Positions 1 to 5,421 of a stretch of 6,716 nt of DNA are shown here, piece by piece. Source of the DNA: Dehalococcoidia bacterium UBA5627. Lineage in GTDB: Bacteria > Chloroflexota > Dehalococcoidia > Dehalococcoidales > UBA5627. The translations under genes were made by a program, and so were the position numbers. Numbering within the stretch: the first letter of the stretch is position 1; each line of letters starts with the position of its first letter. Below the pieces are notes generated by a model, which ran no database searches, had not been told where the DNA came from, and was given only the letters and a program-made list of their open reading frames with translations. The stretch is from NCBI GenBank assembly GCA_002421585.1, contig DIKD01000039.1, forward strand, positions 1 to 6,716. The letters run 5' to 3'.

Positions 1-156
1 CGGTTGCGGATAAAAAGCTTCTTCCTTAAAAACGGTCGTCGATAACTTTAAGATTAAATTGAACCTGTCTAAAAACGTGTATTGCAGAAGACTGATGTTT
101 TCAGCTATCTGATTTGCCGCCAGATGTTCTTCATATTTAATATCTTCGAATATCAT
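1..156 (-). CDS. 5' part of an unrecognised protein, running off the window
   Basis: An open frame of 52 codons starts with ATG at 156 and reads leftward off the window with no stop. It begins MIFEDIKYEEHLAANQ and continues through a Leu/Phe-rich, probably helical stretch to FKEEAFYPQP. Two in-frame TAA codons lie just upstream of the ATG, so this is the first possible start. No clear Shine-Dalgarno is present; the 100 bases upstream are very A/T-rich. It is divergent from the lipoprotein gene at 271. I do not recognise the family from this fragment. Codon use looks normal and the frame is open to the edge, which favours a real gene, but 52 codons alone are weak evidence. Confidence 0.5.
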   Translation of the reverse strand, partial: MIFEDIKYEEHLAANQIAENISLLQYTFLDRFNLILKLSTTVFKEEAFYPQP

Positions 157-197
157 ACTTTTTATATTTATTTATTATTTTTCAAACAAAAAATCTA

Positions 198-226
198 TTG
201 CATTATGCCCGTTGGGTAATTAGAAT
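198..226 (+). promoter_or_regulatory. Probable sigma-70-type promoter for the lipoprotein gene
   Basis: A TTGCAT box (198-203), a 17-base spacer and TAGAAT (221-226) precede the lipoprotein start. The -10 matches consensus at five of six positions and the -35 at three. Transcription would start near 233, leaving a leader of about 38 bases with a good ribosome binding site (AGAGGAAAG, 258-266). Confidence 0.45.
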
Positions 227-270
227 ATTAGATATTAGAAACATTTGCTTGATATCAAGAGGAAAGTCTT

Positions 271-879
271 ATGAGAAAAGTATTGCCGGTTTTAGTGGGT
301 ATTTTACTTGTAACCGTTGTAGCGTTTCCCGGCTGTAAAGGAAATGTTACCGAAACTGTAATTTCAACATATACCGTTATTTCCAGCCAGACTATTACTC
401 AGACAAGCACCATGACATCTACCCCTCCTGCGGTTACTCTACCCGTAACAACGGAAACAGTCACAACTACTTTACCTGTTGAAACAGTTACCGTTACCGG
501 TTCAAGGACAACTATAACCTCTACAAGTACCAAAACGGCAACAACAACCATAACCGCATCCCCTTCAATCATTACCAACATTGTGGATGGCATCGTTGTT
601 TTCGAGTATTCGGGTAAAGGCAATTCAGCCACGCTGCCGTTTTCAATATATGAATCCCCCTGGGCATTTGAATATATGACCGATTGGAGCGGTGATTTTA
701 CGGCTTATCTGAGTTACAACAACGGTGCCGATTATGCGGGTATAGTGATAGCGCCGGTTACAGCATGGGAAACTTACTCCACATATGTCTACAATAAGTT
801 CGGGGATAATATGTATATCTATATCGACGATATACCTGCTGATGGATTGTGGACAATCAGGGTTATTCAACTGACCTGA
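271..879 (+). CDS. Putative lipoprotein with long Thr/Val-rich linker and C-terminal beta-rich domain
   Basis: Residues 1-21 form a lipoprotein signal peptide: basic MRK start, hydrophobic core, and a lipobox-like FPGC with the acylated Cys at 22. The box is imperfect, with Pro at -2, but cleavage before Cys22 is the best reading. Residues about 26-100 are an extended Thr/Val/Ser linker made of short TxTxT repeats. It probably lifts the C-terminal domain (about 104-202) off the membrane. That domain is rich in aromatics and alternating hydrophobics (FEYSG, FTAYLSYN, WTIRVIQLT), as expected of a small beta sandwich, perhaps ligand binding. AGAGGA seven bases before the ATG fixes the start. The gene stands alone and ends at a hairpin terminator. 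I cannot assign a substrate. The linker style resembles surface lipoproteins of Dehalococcoidia, from general familiarity only. Confidence 0.8.
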   Translation: MRKVLPVLVGILLVTVVAFPGCKGNVTETVISTYTVISSQTITQTSTMTSTPPAVTLPVTTETVTTTLPVETVTVTGSRTTITSTSTKTATTTITASPSIITNIVDGIVVFEYSGKGNSATLPFSIYESPWAFEYMTDWSGDFTAYLSYNNGADYAGIVIAPVTAWETYSTYVYNKFGDNMYIYIDDIPADGLWTIRVIQLT

Positions 880-906
880 AAGCTAAATTAGTGCCATTTA
901 ATGAAA

Positions 907-942
907 AAGGCTTATGCCAAGTACGTCATAAGCCTTAATTTT
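907..942. terminator. Bidirectional intrinsic terminator between lipoprotein gene and tRNA cluster
   Basis: A perfect 10-bp stem (AAGGCTTATG, 907-916, with CATAAGCCTT, 927-936) closes a 10-base loop. On the minus strand the stem is followed by TTTTT, which suits the tRNA transcript. On the plus strand it is followed by AATTTTAG, which suits the lipoprotein mRNA. Its position between convergent genes fits use from both sides. Confidence 0.75.
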
Positions 943-954
943 AGCTTTATAAAA

Positions 955-1031
955 TGGTGGGCGGTATAGGACTCGAACCTATGACCCCCTGCGTGTAAAG
1001 CAGGTGCTCTAACCAACTGAGCTAACCGCCC
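955..1031 (-). tRNA. tRNA-Val (anticodon TAC)
   Basis: Full cloverleaf of 77 bases on the minus strand: 7-bp acceptor stem GGGCGGT/ACCGCCC, D arm GCTC...GAGC, anticodon stem CCTGC/GCAGG with loop TTTACAC, T arm with GGTTCGAGTCC, discriminator A and encoded CCA (955-957). The anticodon TAC (plus-strand GTA at 995-997) reads Val codons. It is the last gene of the three-tRNA cluster, nine bases after tRNA-Arg, and is followed by the hairpin terminator at 907-936. Confidence 0.97.
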
Positions 1032-1040
1032 TCTTTTACA

Positions 1041-1117
1041 TGGCGCGCTTGGTGGGATTCGAACCCACGACCTCAGCCTCCGCAGGGCTGCGCTCTATCC
1101 AGTTGAGCTACAAGCGC
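1041..1117 (-). tRNA. tRNA-Arg (anticodon GCG)
   Basis: Full cloverleaf of 77 bases: acceptor GCGCTTG/CAAGCGC, D arm with the A20 typical of Arg tRNAs, anticodon stem CAGCC/GGCTG with loop CTGCGGA, T stem GTGGG/CCCAC, discriminator G and encoded CCA. The anticodon is GCG (plus-strand CGC at 1081-1083), so it reads CGC directly and CGU by wobble. Most bacteria read these codons with an ACG anticodon deaminated to inosine by TadA, so a GCG isoacceptor is notable. It is the middle gene of the cluster. Confidence 0.95.
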
Positions 1118-1121
1118 CTAT

Positions 1122-1207
1122 TGGTGCCGAAGGAGAGATTTGAACTCTCACGCCCGTACGGACACTACGCCCTGAACGTAGCGCGTCTGCCATTCCGCCA
1201 CTTCGGC
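1122..1207 (-). tRNA. tRNA-Leu (anticodon CAG)
   Basis: Class II tRNA of 86 bases: acceptor GCCGAAG/CTTCGGC, anticodon stem CTACG/CGTAG with loop TTCAGGG (anticodon CAG, plus-strand CTG at 1172-1174), a long variable arm (TGTCC/GGGCG region), T arm with GTTCAAATC, and encoded CCA at 1122-1124. It is the first gene of the cluster, close to the promoter, with only four bases before tRNA-Arg, so processing must cut a very short spacer. Confidence 0.96.
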
Positions 1208-1222
1208 CCGAAACACTCATAA

Positions 1223-1251
1223 ATTATACTTGTGATGTAACCTAGTGTCAA
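1223..1251 (-). promoter_or_regulatory. Fully consensus sigma-70-type promoter of the tRNA cluster
   Basis: On the minus strand, TTGACA (1246-1251), exactly 17 bases, then TATAAT (1223-1228). Both hexamers match the bacterial consensus at all positions. Transcription would start near 1216, nine bases before tRNA-Leu. This is the strength expected of a stable-RNA promoter. Confidence 0.88.
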
Positions 1252-1296
1252 CGACAGCTTGAATATCGGAAGCTTATAAGGAATCAAAATTGTAAA

Positions 1297-2022
1297 TTAA
1301 AAATCGGGGATGGGGGGTGTATTTCTCTTATGCTCGCTTTTTGCAAACATAGCCTCAATTTTCTGACTGATAATGTCCGTTGCCTCGTCGTTAAGCAGGT
1401 AGTCATCGATTTCCCGGTACGTCAATCCCATTTCGTTTTCATCGGTCTGCCCGTGCCAGAGCCCGGCTGACGGCGGCTTTGTGATAATTACTTCGGGGAC
1501 TCCCAGATAAACAGCCAGTTCCCTGACCTGTGTTTTTACCAGGTTACCCAGCGGCAGTATGTCCACGCCGCTGTCTCCGTACTTGGTAAAATAGCCGGTA
1601 ACCAGTTCGCTTCTATTGCCGGAGCCTACCACCAAGTAATTGAGTTGATTGGCATACGCATACAGTGTTGTCATACGCAGCCTTGCCTTGATATTAGCCT
1701 GCGTTAAATTCGAAAGCGGTGCGTCCATTCCACCGGAAATCAGTTGTACAAGGCTGTCATAGACGCTGTCAAGCGCTACTTTCTGTGTTTTAATCTCAAA
1801 TTTATGCGCCAGTGCCATCGCATCCTGTTCATCCTGTCCAATACTGTGGCAAGGCATGACAAGACCTAAAGAAGAATCCGGAAATGCCTGCTTTGACAGC
1901 ACGGCGATTACGGAAGAATCGATACCTCCGCTCATGCCGAGGACCACGCCTTTCAAACCGGCAGCCGTCACTTTTTCCTTTATCCAGTTTGTCAGTTTAT
2001 CAGCTATTTGTTTATTATCCAC
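1297..2022 (-). CDS. nadE: NH3-dependent NAD+ synthetase
   Basis: Adenylates and then amidates nicotinic acid adenine dinucleotide with ammonia, the last step of NAD+ synthesis, in the cytoplasm. With GTG at 2022 the protein has 241 residues. Seen: the ATP-pyrophosphatase P-loop SGGIDSS (31-37), the NIKARLRM segment (110-117), GSGNRSELVTGYFTKYGD (133-150), the KPPSAGLWHGQTDE signature (182-195) and the C-terminal KSEHKR-TPPIPDF. No glutaminase domain is present, so free ammonia is the expected donor. The frame can be extended to a TTG at 2091 or an ATG at 2076. However, AGAGGA sits eight bases before the GTG at 2022, and a good promoter overlaps the upstream extension, so the longer forms are unlikely. 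It is transcribed divergently from the FmdB-like gene. Confidence 0.93.
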   Translation of the reverse strand: MDNKQIADKLTNWIKEKVTAAGLKGVVLGMSGGIDSSVIAVLSKQAFPDSSLGLVMPCHSIGQDEQDAMALAHKFEIKTQKVALDSVYDSLVQLISGGMDAPLSNLTQANIKARLRMTTLYAYANQLNYLVVGSGNRSELVTGYFTKYGDSGVDILPLGNLVKTQVRELAVYLGVPEVIITKPPSAGLWHGQTDENEMGLTYREIDDYLLNDEATDIISQKIEAMFAKSEHKRNTPPIPDF

Positions 2023-2055
2023 AGCCTTATTCCTCTGTTTTATTTGCGATAATTC

Positions 2056-2084
2056 AGTATATATCCTGAACGGCATCCGGTCAA
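2056..2084 (-). promoter_or_regulatory. Probable nadE promoter
   Basis: On the minus strand, TTGACC (2079-2084), 17 bases, TATACT (2056-2061): five of six matches in each box. Transcription would start near 2049, about 27 bases before the GTG start and upstream of its AGAGGA site (2031-2036). Confidence 0.65.
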
Positions 2085-2100
2085 AATACAAAAAAACTTT

Positions 2101-2129
2101 TTGACTTTAGAAAGAGTGCGGAATAGAAT
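2101..2129 (+). promoter_or_regulatory. Probable promoter of the FmdB-like/lipoprotein pair
   Basis: TTGACT (2101-2106), 17 bases, TAGAAT (2124-2129): five of six matches in each box. The predicted start near 2136 falls on the AGGGG ribosome binding site (2136-2140), giving a leader of only about 11 bases. It is back-to-back with the nadE promoter, the two -35 boxes being 16 bases apart. Confidence 0.6.
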
Positions 2130-2146
2130 CTTATTAGGGGTAAAAA

Positions 2147-2377
2147 ATGCCGATATACGAATATTTTTGCCCGGTATGCAAATCGAAATTCGAACTGCTG
2201 CGTTCAATGAGCGAAATCAACGCAACGGCAGTTTGTCCGGTCTGTAACACATCTTCAAGCAGGACGCTCTCGAAATTCGCCTGTTATGTAAAAGACGCCG
2301 GCGGCTCAAGTTCATCGATTGGCGGCAGCAGTTGTTCAGGTTGCAGCGCCACCGATTGCGGAAGCTGCGGTAAGTAA
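2147..2377 (+). CDS. FmdB-family zinc ribbon protein
   Basis: A 76-residue protein starting MPIYEYFCPVC, the hallmark of the FmdB/CxxC-CxxC regulatory-protein family. The zinc ribbon is formed by C8-x2-C11 and C30-x2-C33. The C-terminal third (51-76) is Gly/Ser-rich and holds a second Cys set (C63, C66, C71, C74), common in this family and perhaps a further metal site. FmdB was first named from a formamidase locus, but the family has no settled general function; regulation or metal-dependent binding are guesses. AGGGG six bases before the ATG supports the start. It shares a strand with the lipoprotein gene 33 bases downstream, so the two are probably co-transcribed. Confidence 0.85.
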   Translation: MPIYEYFCPVCKSKFELLRSMSEINATAVCPVCNTSSSRTLSKFACYVKDAGGSSSSIGGSSCSGCSATDCGSCGK

Positions 2378-2410
2378 TAGATATTCCTCATCTTGATATT
2401 TGGAGGGGAT

Positions 2411-2824
2411 ATGTACAGGAAGATGTTTCAAATCATACCGCTGTTTTTCGGGATTGCTGTTCCGCTGTGTACTCTGGCCGGATGCCAGAACACCGTAAAC
2501 ACGGGAGAAGAGGTTACTTTACGCATCGGGCAATCCGTTCAGATTGAAGGAAAGGACCTTAAAATAACCTTTGCCGGAATATCGAATGACAGCCGCTGCC
2601 CCACCGGTGCGACCTGTGTTTGGGCAGGGGAGGTTAGCTGCAACGTTGAAATCCACCATGGCGGGAAAATATCCTTTGTGAAGTTCGTATATCCGGGATC
2701 AGCCGACAGATACAGCAAACTTACATATGAAGGCTACACTTACTACTTTAAAGTCGAGCCTTATCCGGAAGTGGATAAGGTGATACCGCCCGGTAAATAC
2801 CGGCTTTTTTTGATTGTGGATTGA
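2411..2824 (+). CDS. Small lipoprotein with SRCPxxxxCVWAGE motif
   Basis: A 137-residue protein from ATG at 2411, which has GGAGGGG just upstream; a TTG at 2393 in the same frame would add six residues but has no ribosome site. Residues 1-24 are a signal peptide with a textbook lipobox (TLAGC, acylated Cys25). The mature part is a small, probably all-beta domain. It contains DSRCPTGATCVWAGEV (about 60-75), a motif I know from many uncharacterised bacterial secreted proteins; C63 and C69 may form a disulfide, with C77 nearby. No enzymatic motif is visible, so binding or a structural role outside the membrane is inferred. It is probably the second gene of a unit with the FmdB-like gene. The last codons overlap a terminator-like hairpin. 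Confidence 0.8.
   Translation: MYRKMFQIIPLFFGIAVPLCTLAGCQNTVNTGEEVTLRIGQSVQIEGKDLKITFAGISNDSRCPTGATCVWAGEVSCNVEIHHGGKISFVKFVYPGSADRYSKLTYEGYTYYFKVEPYPEVDKVIPPGKYRLFLIVD
2790..2811 (+). terminator. Terminator-like hairpin inside the 3' end of the lipoprotein gene
   Basis: CCGGTA (2790-2795), a two-base loop and TACCGG (2798-2803) form a perfect 6-bp stem followed by C and seven T (2805-2811). The layout is that of an intrinsic terminator, but the T run ends before the stop codon at 2822-2824. A second T run (2835-2841) after the stop has no stem. It may be chance in coding DNA. Confidence 0.4.
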
Positions 2825-2927
2825 AATTCAGGACTTTTTTTCTCAATATTTAACACTTTCAGCCCTAACTTTTGATGTAAACCCTCGTTATATTTAGTAC
2901 AAGGATATTAAAACGAGGAGGGACATC

Positions 2928-3035
2928 ATGAAGGATGCGGTTAACAGGATACTATTTCAAATCAGGTGGCTTTTTATGGGGCCGCAGAAGAGATACGCCT
3001 ATCTGTGGAACAGAACCAGAGAGAGTATGAGATAA
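2928..3035 (+). CDS. Small basic 35-residue protein, unrecognised
   Basis: ATG at 2928 follows GAGGAGGG (2915-2922) by five bases, one of the strongest ribosome binding sites in the window. The product starts MKDAVNRILFQIRWLFMGPQ and continues KRYAYLWNRTRESMR, ending in TAA at 3033-3035. It is strongly basic and Trp/Tyr-rich, and could fold as an amphipathic helix with a basic tail, perhaps at the membrane or bound to nucleic acid. I do not recognise the family. It stands alone after the small lipoprotein gene and converges on the zinc-finger gene. The overlapping 63-residue plus-strand frame at 2966 has no ribosome site and is less likely. Confidence 0.55.
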   Translation: MKDAVNRILFQIRWLFMGPQKRYAYLWNRTRESMR

Positions 3036-3057
3036 TAGTGTCCACACAAACACTATT
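3034..3057. other. Hairpin between convergent small genes
   Basis: A perfect 8-bp inverted repeat (AATAGTGT, 3034-3041; ACACTATT, 3050-3057) with an 8-base loop lies between the stop of the 35-residue ORF and the stop of the minus-strand zinc-finger gene. It has no long T run on either strand, so it would be a weak terminator at best. Confidence 0.35.
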
Positions 3058-3071
3058 TAATCGTAAAAACA

Positions 3072-3239
3072 CTAAATCAACCCGACAACGCCGCTCCCCT
3101 TGCAGCGAGGGCATGTTATCAGAGCGGCTTTGTCGGCGCATGTATTCGGAGCTTTAGGATTTGCCCACAGAGGCAATTCCTTTTTAACCTTCCCCGTTCC
3201 GTTGCATAACGGGCATTTCGACACTATCGATATCCCCAT
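3072..3239 (-). CDS. 55-residue zinc-finger protein with two CxxCxGxG motifs
   Basis: ATG at 3239 opens a frame of 55 residues ending in TAG at 3072. It holds CPLCNGTG (9-16) and CPRCKGSG (43-50), the CxxCxGxG motif of the DnaJ cysteine-rich domain; two such motifs would bind one zinc ion. There is no J domain or substrate domain, so it is a free-standing zinc finger, perhaps for binding proteins or as a small redox or chaperone partner. The start lies three bases after the stop of the DUF1461 gene. Its ribosome site GGAG (3248-3251) is inside that gene's last codons, so the two are in one operon and probably translationally coupled. One additional Cys is at 34. The role is not established. 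Confidence 0.82.
   Translation of the reverse strand: MGISIVSKCPLCNGTGKVKKELPLWANPKAPNTCADKAALITCPRCKGSGVVGLI
3157..3185 (+). terminator. Possible plus-strand terminator inside the zinc-finger gene
   Basis: GGATTTGCC (3157-3165) and GGCAATTCC (3172-3180) pair with one T-T mismatch around a six-base loop, followed by TTTTT. It could end the transcript of the small ORF at 2928. It lies in coding DNA of the opposite strand, so chance is a serious alternative. Confidence 0.3.
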
Positions 3240-3242
3240 TGT

Positions 3243-3965
3243 TTATTCTCCGTAAAAAGGCATAGTTACAGCATCTTTTTTTCTTAAATACCACCACGAT
3301 ACGATACCGGCTATAAGCGCGCTGACTGCTATAGCAATCGCAATATACATTACGCTATCGAACCAGAAACCGCCCGGAAACAGCATTATCAGGTAATCGG
3401 TATTCGGGTCTAAAAGCCAGAAATCATTGGTAAAGCTTAAAAGGTGGAAAGCGGTAAAAAAGGTATTGAAATCGGCAACCGCTATGATTCCCAGTATCAA
3501 AATAAGCCCCAGGGTAATACCGGCGCCGCCAAAAACTGCCGATGCCAGCGGACGGTAAAATTCCCGCCTGCGATAGAAAATGTTTAATGAAATAAATAAC
3601 AGCATAAAAAGCCCGGTTCCGAGTAAAACATAGTAATCCAGCCTCACCAGCGCTTTGACATCCTTCATATGCGCCACTTCTTTTTCATTTAAAAGCACGA
3701 AATCGGCGCCGTCCTTGATGACCGTGACTGATAAATACTCCTCCGATGAATTGAAATAGCGGATTATCTGTGTCGCCGCTTTCTCCAGTTCGACTTTCTC
3801 GATGCCGGTCGTTTCTTTCACCCCGTAGGTGTTAAAACTGTGTTCGTAGAGCCACTGGCTGTTAAGAGCAATGGCGATAAAACCCGTCAGTAGAAAAAGA
3901 GGGATGCACAGCATAAAAAGCCATTTGGTGACTATCCGGATGTATTTTAAAACTGTTTCGTTCAT
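3243..3965 (-). CDS. DUF1461/TIGR01906 integral membrane protein, Lit-like
   Basis: A 240-residue membrane protein with four predicted membrane segments (about 13-34, 110-131, 143-165 and 205-228) and a large outside loop between the first two. I recognise the family by H99 in the loop motif AHMKDV and by TAFHLLSF...FWLLDPNTDYLIMLFP (171-197), which carries H174. The family includes Lit, the lipoprotein intramolecular transacylase that moves an acyl chain from the diacylglycerol to the N-terminal Cys; Lit is reported to depend on two conserved His, and H99 and H174 are in the matching places. Whether this protein has that activity is inference. The start ATG has an in-frame TAG just upstream and no Shine-Dalgarno. 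The zinc-finger gene follows three bases after the stop. Confidence 0.8.
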   Translation of the reverse strand: MNETVLKYIRIVTKWLFMLCIPLFLLTGFIAIALNSQWLYEHSFNTYGVKETTGIEKVELEKAATQIIRYFNSSEEYLSVTVIKDGADFVLLNEKEVAHMKDVKALVRLDYYVLLGTGLFMLLFISLNIFYRRREFYRPLASAVFGGAGITLGLILILGIIAVADFNTFFTAFHLLSFTNDFWLLDPNTDYLIMLFPGGFWFDSVMYIAIAIAVSALIAGIVSWWYLRKKDAVTMPFYGE

Positions 3966-3972
3966 CAGCTAG

Positions 3973-4002
3973 ATTGTACTACTAAACCTATAAAGAAGTC
4001 AT
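3973..4002 (-). promoter_or_regulatory. Possible promoter giving a nearly leaderless mRNA for the DUF1461 gene
   Basis: On the minus strand, ATGACT (3997-4002), 18 bases and TACAAT (3973-3978). The predicted start is at about 3966, the base before the ATG at 3965. A leaderless message would explain why no ribosome binding site is visible. The -35 box is only a fair match. Confidence 0.35.
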
Positions 4003-4030
4003 TCTTCCTGTTGTTTTGCTTCCGTAGCAA

Positions 4031-4140
4031 GACTTTTATAGAATTGTCATGCCGGAGATCATAATAAGCGAATGAAGCCCCGATAACTCGGGAGAACATC
4101 TCGAAGAGGGGCGACGCGGAAATCTTATTCACCCTGCTAT
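4031..4140. repeat. Dispersed palindromic repeat copy, downstream of fic
   Basis: Starts with GACTTTTATAGAATTGTCAT (4031-4050), identical to 5502-5521, and shares GAATGAAGC (4070-4078) with 5540-5548 at almost the same spacing. It contains nested hairpins: GCCCC/GGGGC (4077-4081, 4108-4112), CCCGA/TCGGG (4079-4083, 4088-4092) and GAGA/TCTC. No gene is visible in 3966-4154; this non-coding repeat fills most of it. Confidence 0.65.
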
Positions 4141-4154
4141 TAAGGAATTACTCG

Positions 4155-5303
4155 CTAATCCCTACCGACAAAGATATCGAGATATTCTTTATAAACATAG
4201 GATTGCCCATATTTTTTGTCCTTATCCACAGGCGACAGAATTCCTTTGTCTATAAAACGGTCGATTACTCTTTGCGCGCCGGCACGTGTAAATCCGGTCC
4301 ATTTTTGAACTGTAGGGACATCTACGATAGGTTGAGCGTATAATCTTCGTAATACGACAACCGCACTTTCGGAAGCTCTTTTCCCCATCGATTGAATGGT
4401 AGACATATCCTTTTCCCGTAAAAAAGTGATTTTACCTATAATTTCAATAGCTTCATCGGCAATTTCAATAACACCATCAAGGAAAAAATCCAGCCATTCA
4501 GAGACATAACCATTATGATAAGCCGACAATTTTTCGTAATAAACTCTCTGGTTTCTCCTGAAATAAGATGACAAAAAAAGTACCGGTTTCTCCAGAAATC
4601 CTTCATGCCAAAGATAGAAAGTAATCAGAATTCTGCCTGTTCTGCCGTTGCCATCCAAAAAGGGATGAATGGTTTCGAACTGTGCATGAATCAAACCGGC
4701 TTTGGTAACAGCCGGAATGCTGTCTTCGGCATGTATAAATCTCTCGAGGTCATAAAGCGCAGCCATCATCTCATTTACAGGCGGCGGCACGAAGCCGGCG
4801 TTATCAGGACGGCTGCCGCCTATCCAGTTCTGACTGGTGCGAAATTCCCCCGGAGACGAATATTGAGATTTCCGCGCTCCGCTCATCAGTTCCCTGTGCA
4901 GTTCGCGTATAAACCGCAATGAAAGCGGGAATTTGTCTTCGGCTACGCGCCCCATACCATAATTCAGAGCCTTGATATAGTGCAGGATATCATCGACATC
5001 GGACGGAATCTTATCGGTCAATTTTATTTCGGCTTCAATGGCATCGACCATAGTAGCCTTCGTTCCCTCTATCTGGCTGGAAGAAGCGGCGTCTTTACGC
5101 AGGTACATCAGCAGAAAGAAGTCCGCATCGGGCAGCAGCCTGGTAATTCCGTCCAGCTTTCCCAGCAGACGTGTAGCCTGATTATCTTTACGCACGATAG
5201 AAGGGCTGAAATCGAATCTGTCATGCGGCGGAAACGGATTTGGGACGAAAGCCTTGAATCCGCCCGGTTGTGTTATCAGTTTTCCTATTTCACTTTTTTT
5301 CAT
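4155..5303 (-). CDS. Fic family protein (class II, self-inhibited) with C-terminal winged helix
   Basis: A 382-residue Fic-domain protein, likely to transfer AMP or a related nucleotide moiety from a nucleotide to hydroxyl groups of target proteins. The catalytic loop HPFLDGNGRTGR (213-224) is complete: His213 as base, Asp217 and Asn219 for the metal and phosphates, and both Arg. The N-terminal region carries SSQIEG (75-80), the (S/T)xxxE(G/N) inhibitory helix whose Glu79 blocks the nucleotide site, so the enzyme should be off by default. A flap segment (GEFRTSQNWIGG, 152-163) precedes the Fic core. The C-terminus (about 305-375) looks like a winged helix (VPTVQKWTGFTRAGAQRVIDRFIDKGIL), suggesting DNA binding and autoregulation. 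The start ATG at 5303 has only a weak ribosome site. No separate antitoxin gene is adjacent. Dispersed repeats lie on both sides. Confidence 0.93.
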   Translation of the reverse strand: MKKSEIGKLITQPGGFKAFVPNPFPPHDRFDFSPSIVRKDNQATRLLGKLDGITRLLPDADFFLLMYLRKDAASSSQIEGTKATMVDAIEAEIKLTDKIPSDVDDILHYIKALNYGMGRVAEDKFPLSLRFIRELHRELMSGARKSQYSSPGEFRTSQNWIGGSRPDNAGFVPPPVNEMMAALYDLERFIHAEDSIPAVTKAGLIHAQFETIHPFLDGNGRTGRILITFYLWHEGFLEKPVLFLSSYFRRNQRVYYEKLSAYHNGYVSEWLDFFLDGVIEIADEAIEIIGKITFLREKDMSTIQSMGKRASESAVVVLRRLYAQPIVDVPTVQKWTGFTRAGAQRVIDRFIDKGILSPVDKDKKYGQSYVYKEYLDIFVGRD

Positions 5304-5305
5304 TT

Positions 5306-5374
5306 CGTATACATCTTTCGGGATATGTATACAAAGTACACCAGTTTGTATCTATTTGTCAATAGATGTATACA
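5306..5374. promoter_or_regulatory. fic promoter with phased GTATAC palindromes
   Basis: On the minus strand TTGACA (5357-5362) and TACTTT (5333-5338) are 18 bases apart. Three palindromes surround them: CGTATACA (5306-5313) and TGTATACA at 5326-5333 and 5367-5374. Their centres are 20 and 41 bases apart, about two and four helical turns. The middle one covers the predicted transcription start. GTTTGTATCTATT (5344-5356) is also an imperfect mirror of 5362-5378. These look like operators, plausibly for the winged helix of the Fic protein itself. Confidence 0.6.
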
Positions 5375-5421
5375 AACTTTTTGAAAATACGCTTGACTGA
5401 GAATGCGAGATGGGTGCGTCC

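Noticed and set aside
399..870. Minus-strand frames opposite the Thr-rich lipoprotein
   Set aside because: The first is the antisense of the Thr/Val codon repeats and gives a low-complexity Val-rich product; the second has no ribosome site.
1040..1222. Plus-strand frame of 60 residues across the tRNA cluster
   Set aside because: It is the antisense of tRNA-Arg and tRNA-Leu; GFEPTTSAS-type peptides are a well-known false product of tRNA genes.
2966..3157. Plus-strand frame of 63 residues
   Set aside because: No ribosome site; overlaps the better-supported 35-residue ORF and runs antisense to the zinc-finger gene.
4155..5303. Classical Fic/antitoxin pair
   Set aside because: The inhibitory SSQIEG helix is within the protein itself and no small antitoxin frame is adjacent.
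4605..5384. Two plus-strand frames of 105 and 134 residues
   Set aside because: Both run largely antisense to the complete Fic gene and show no family features.
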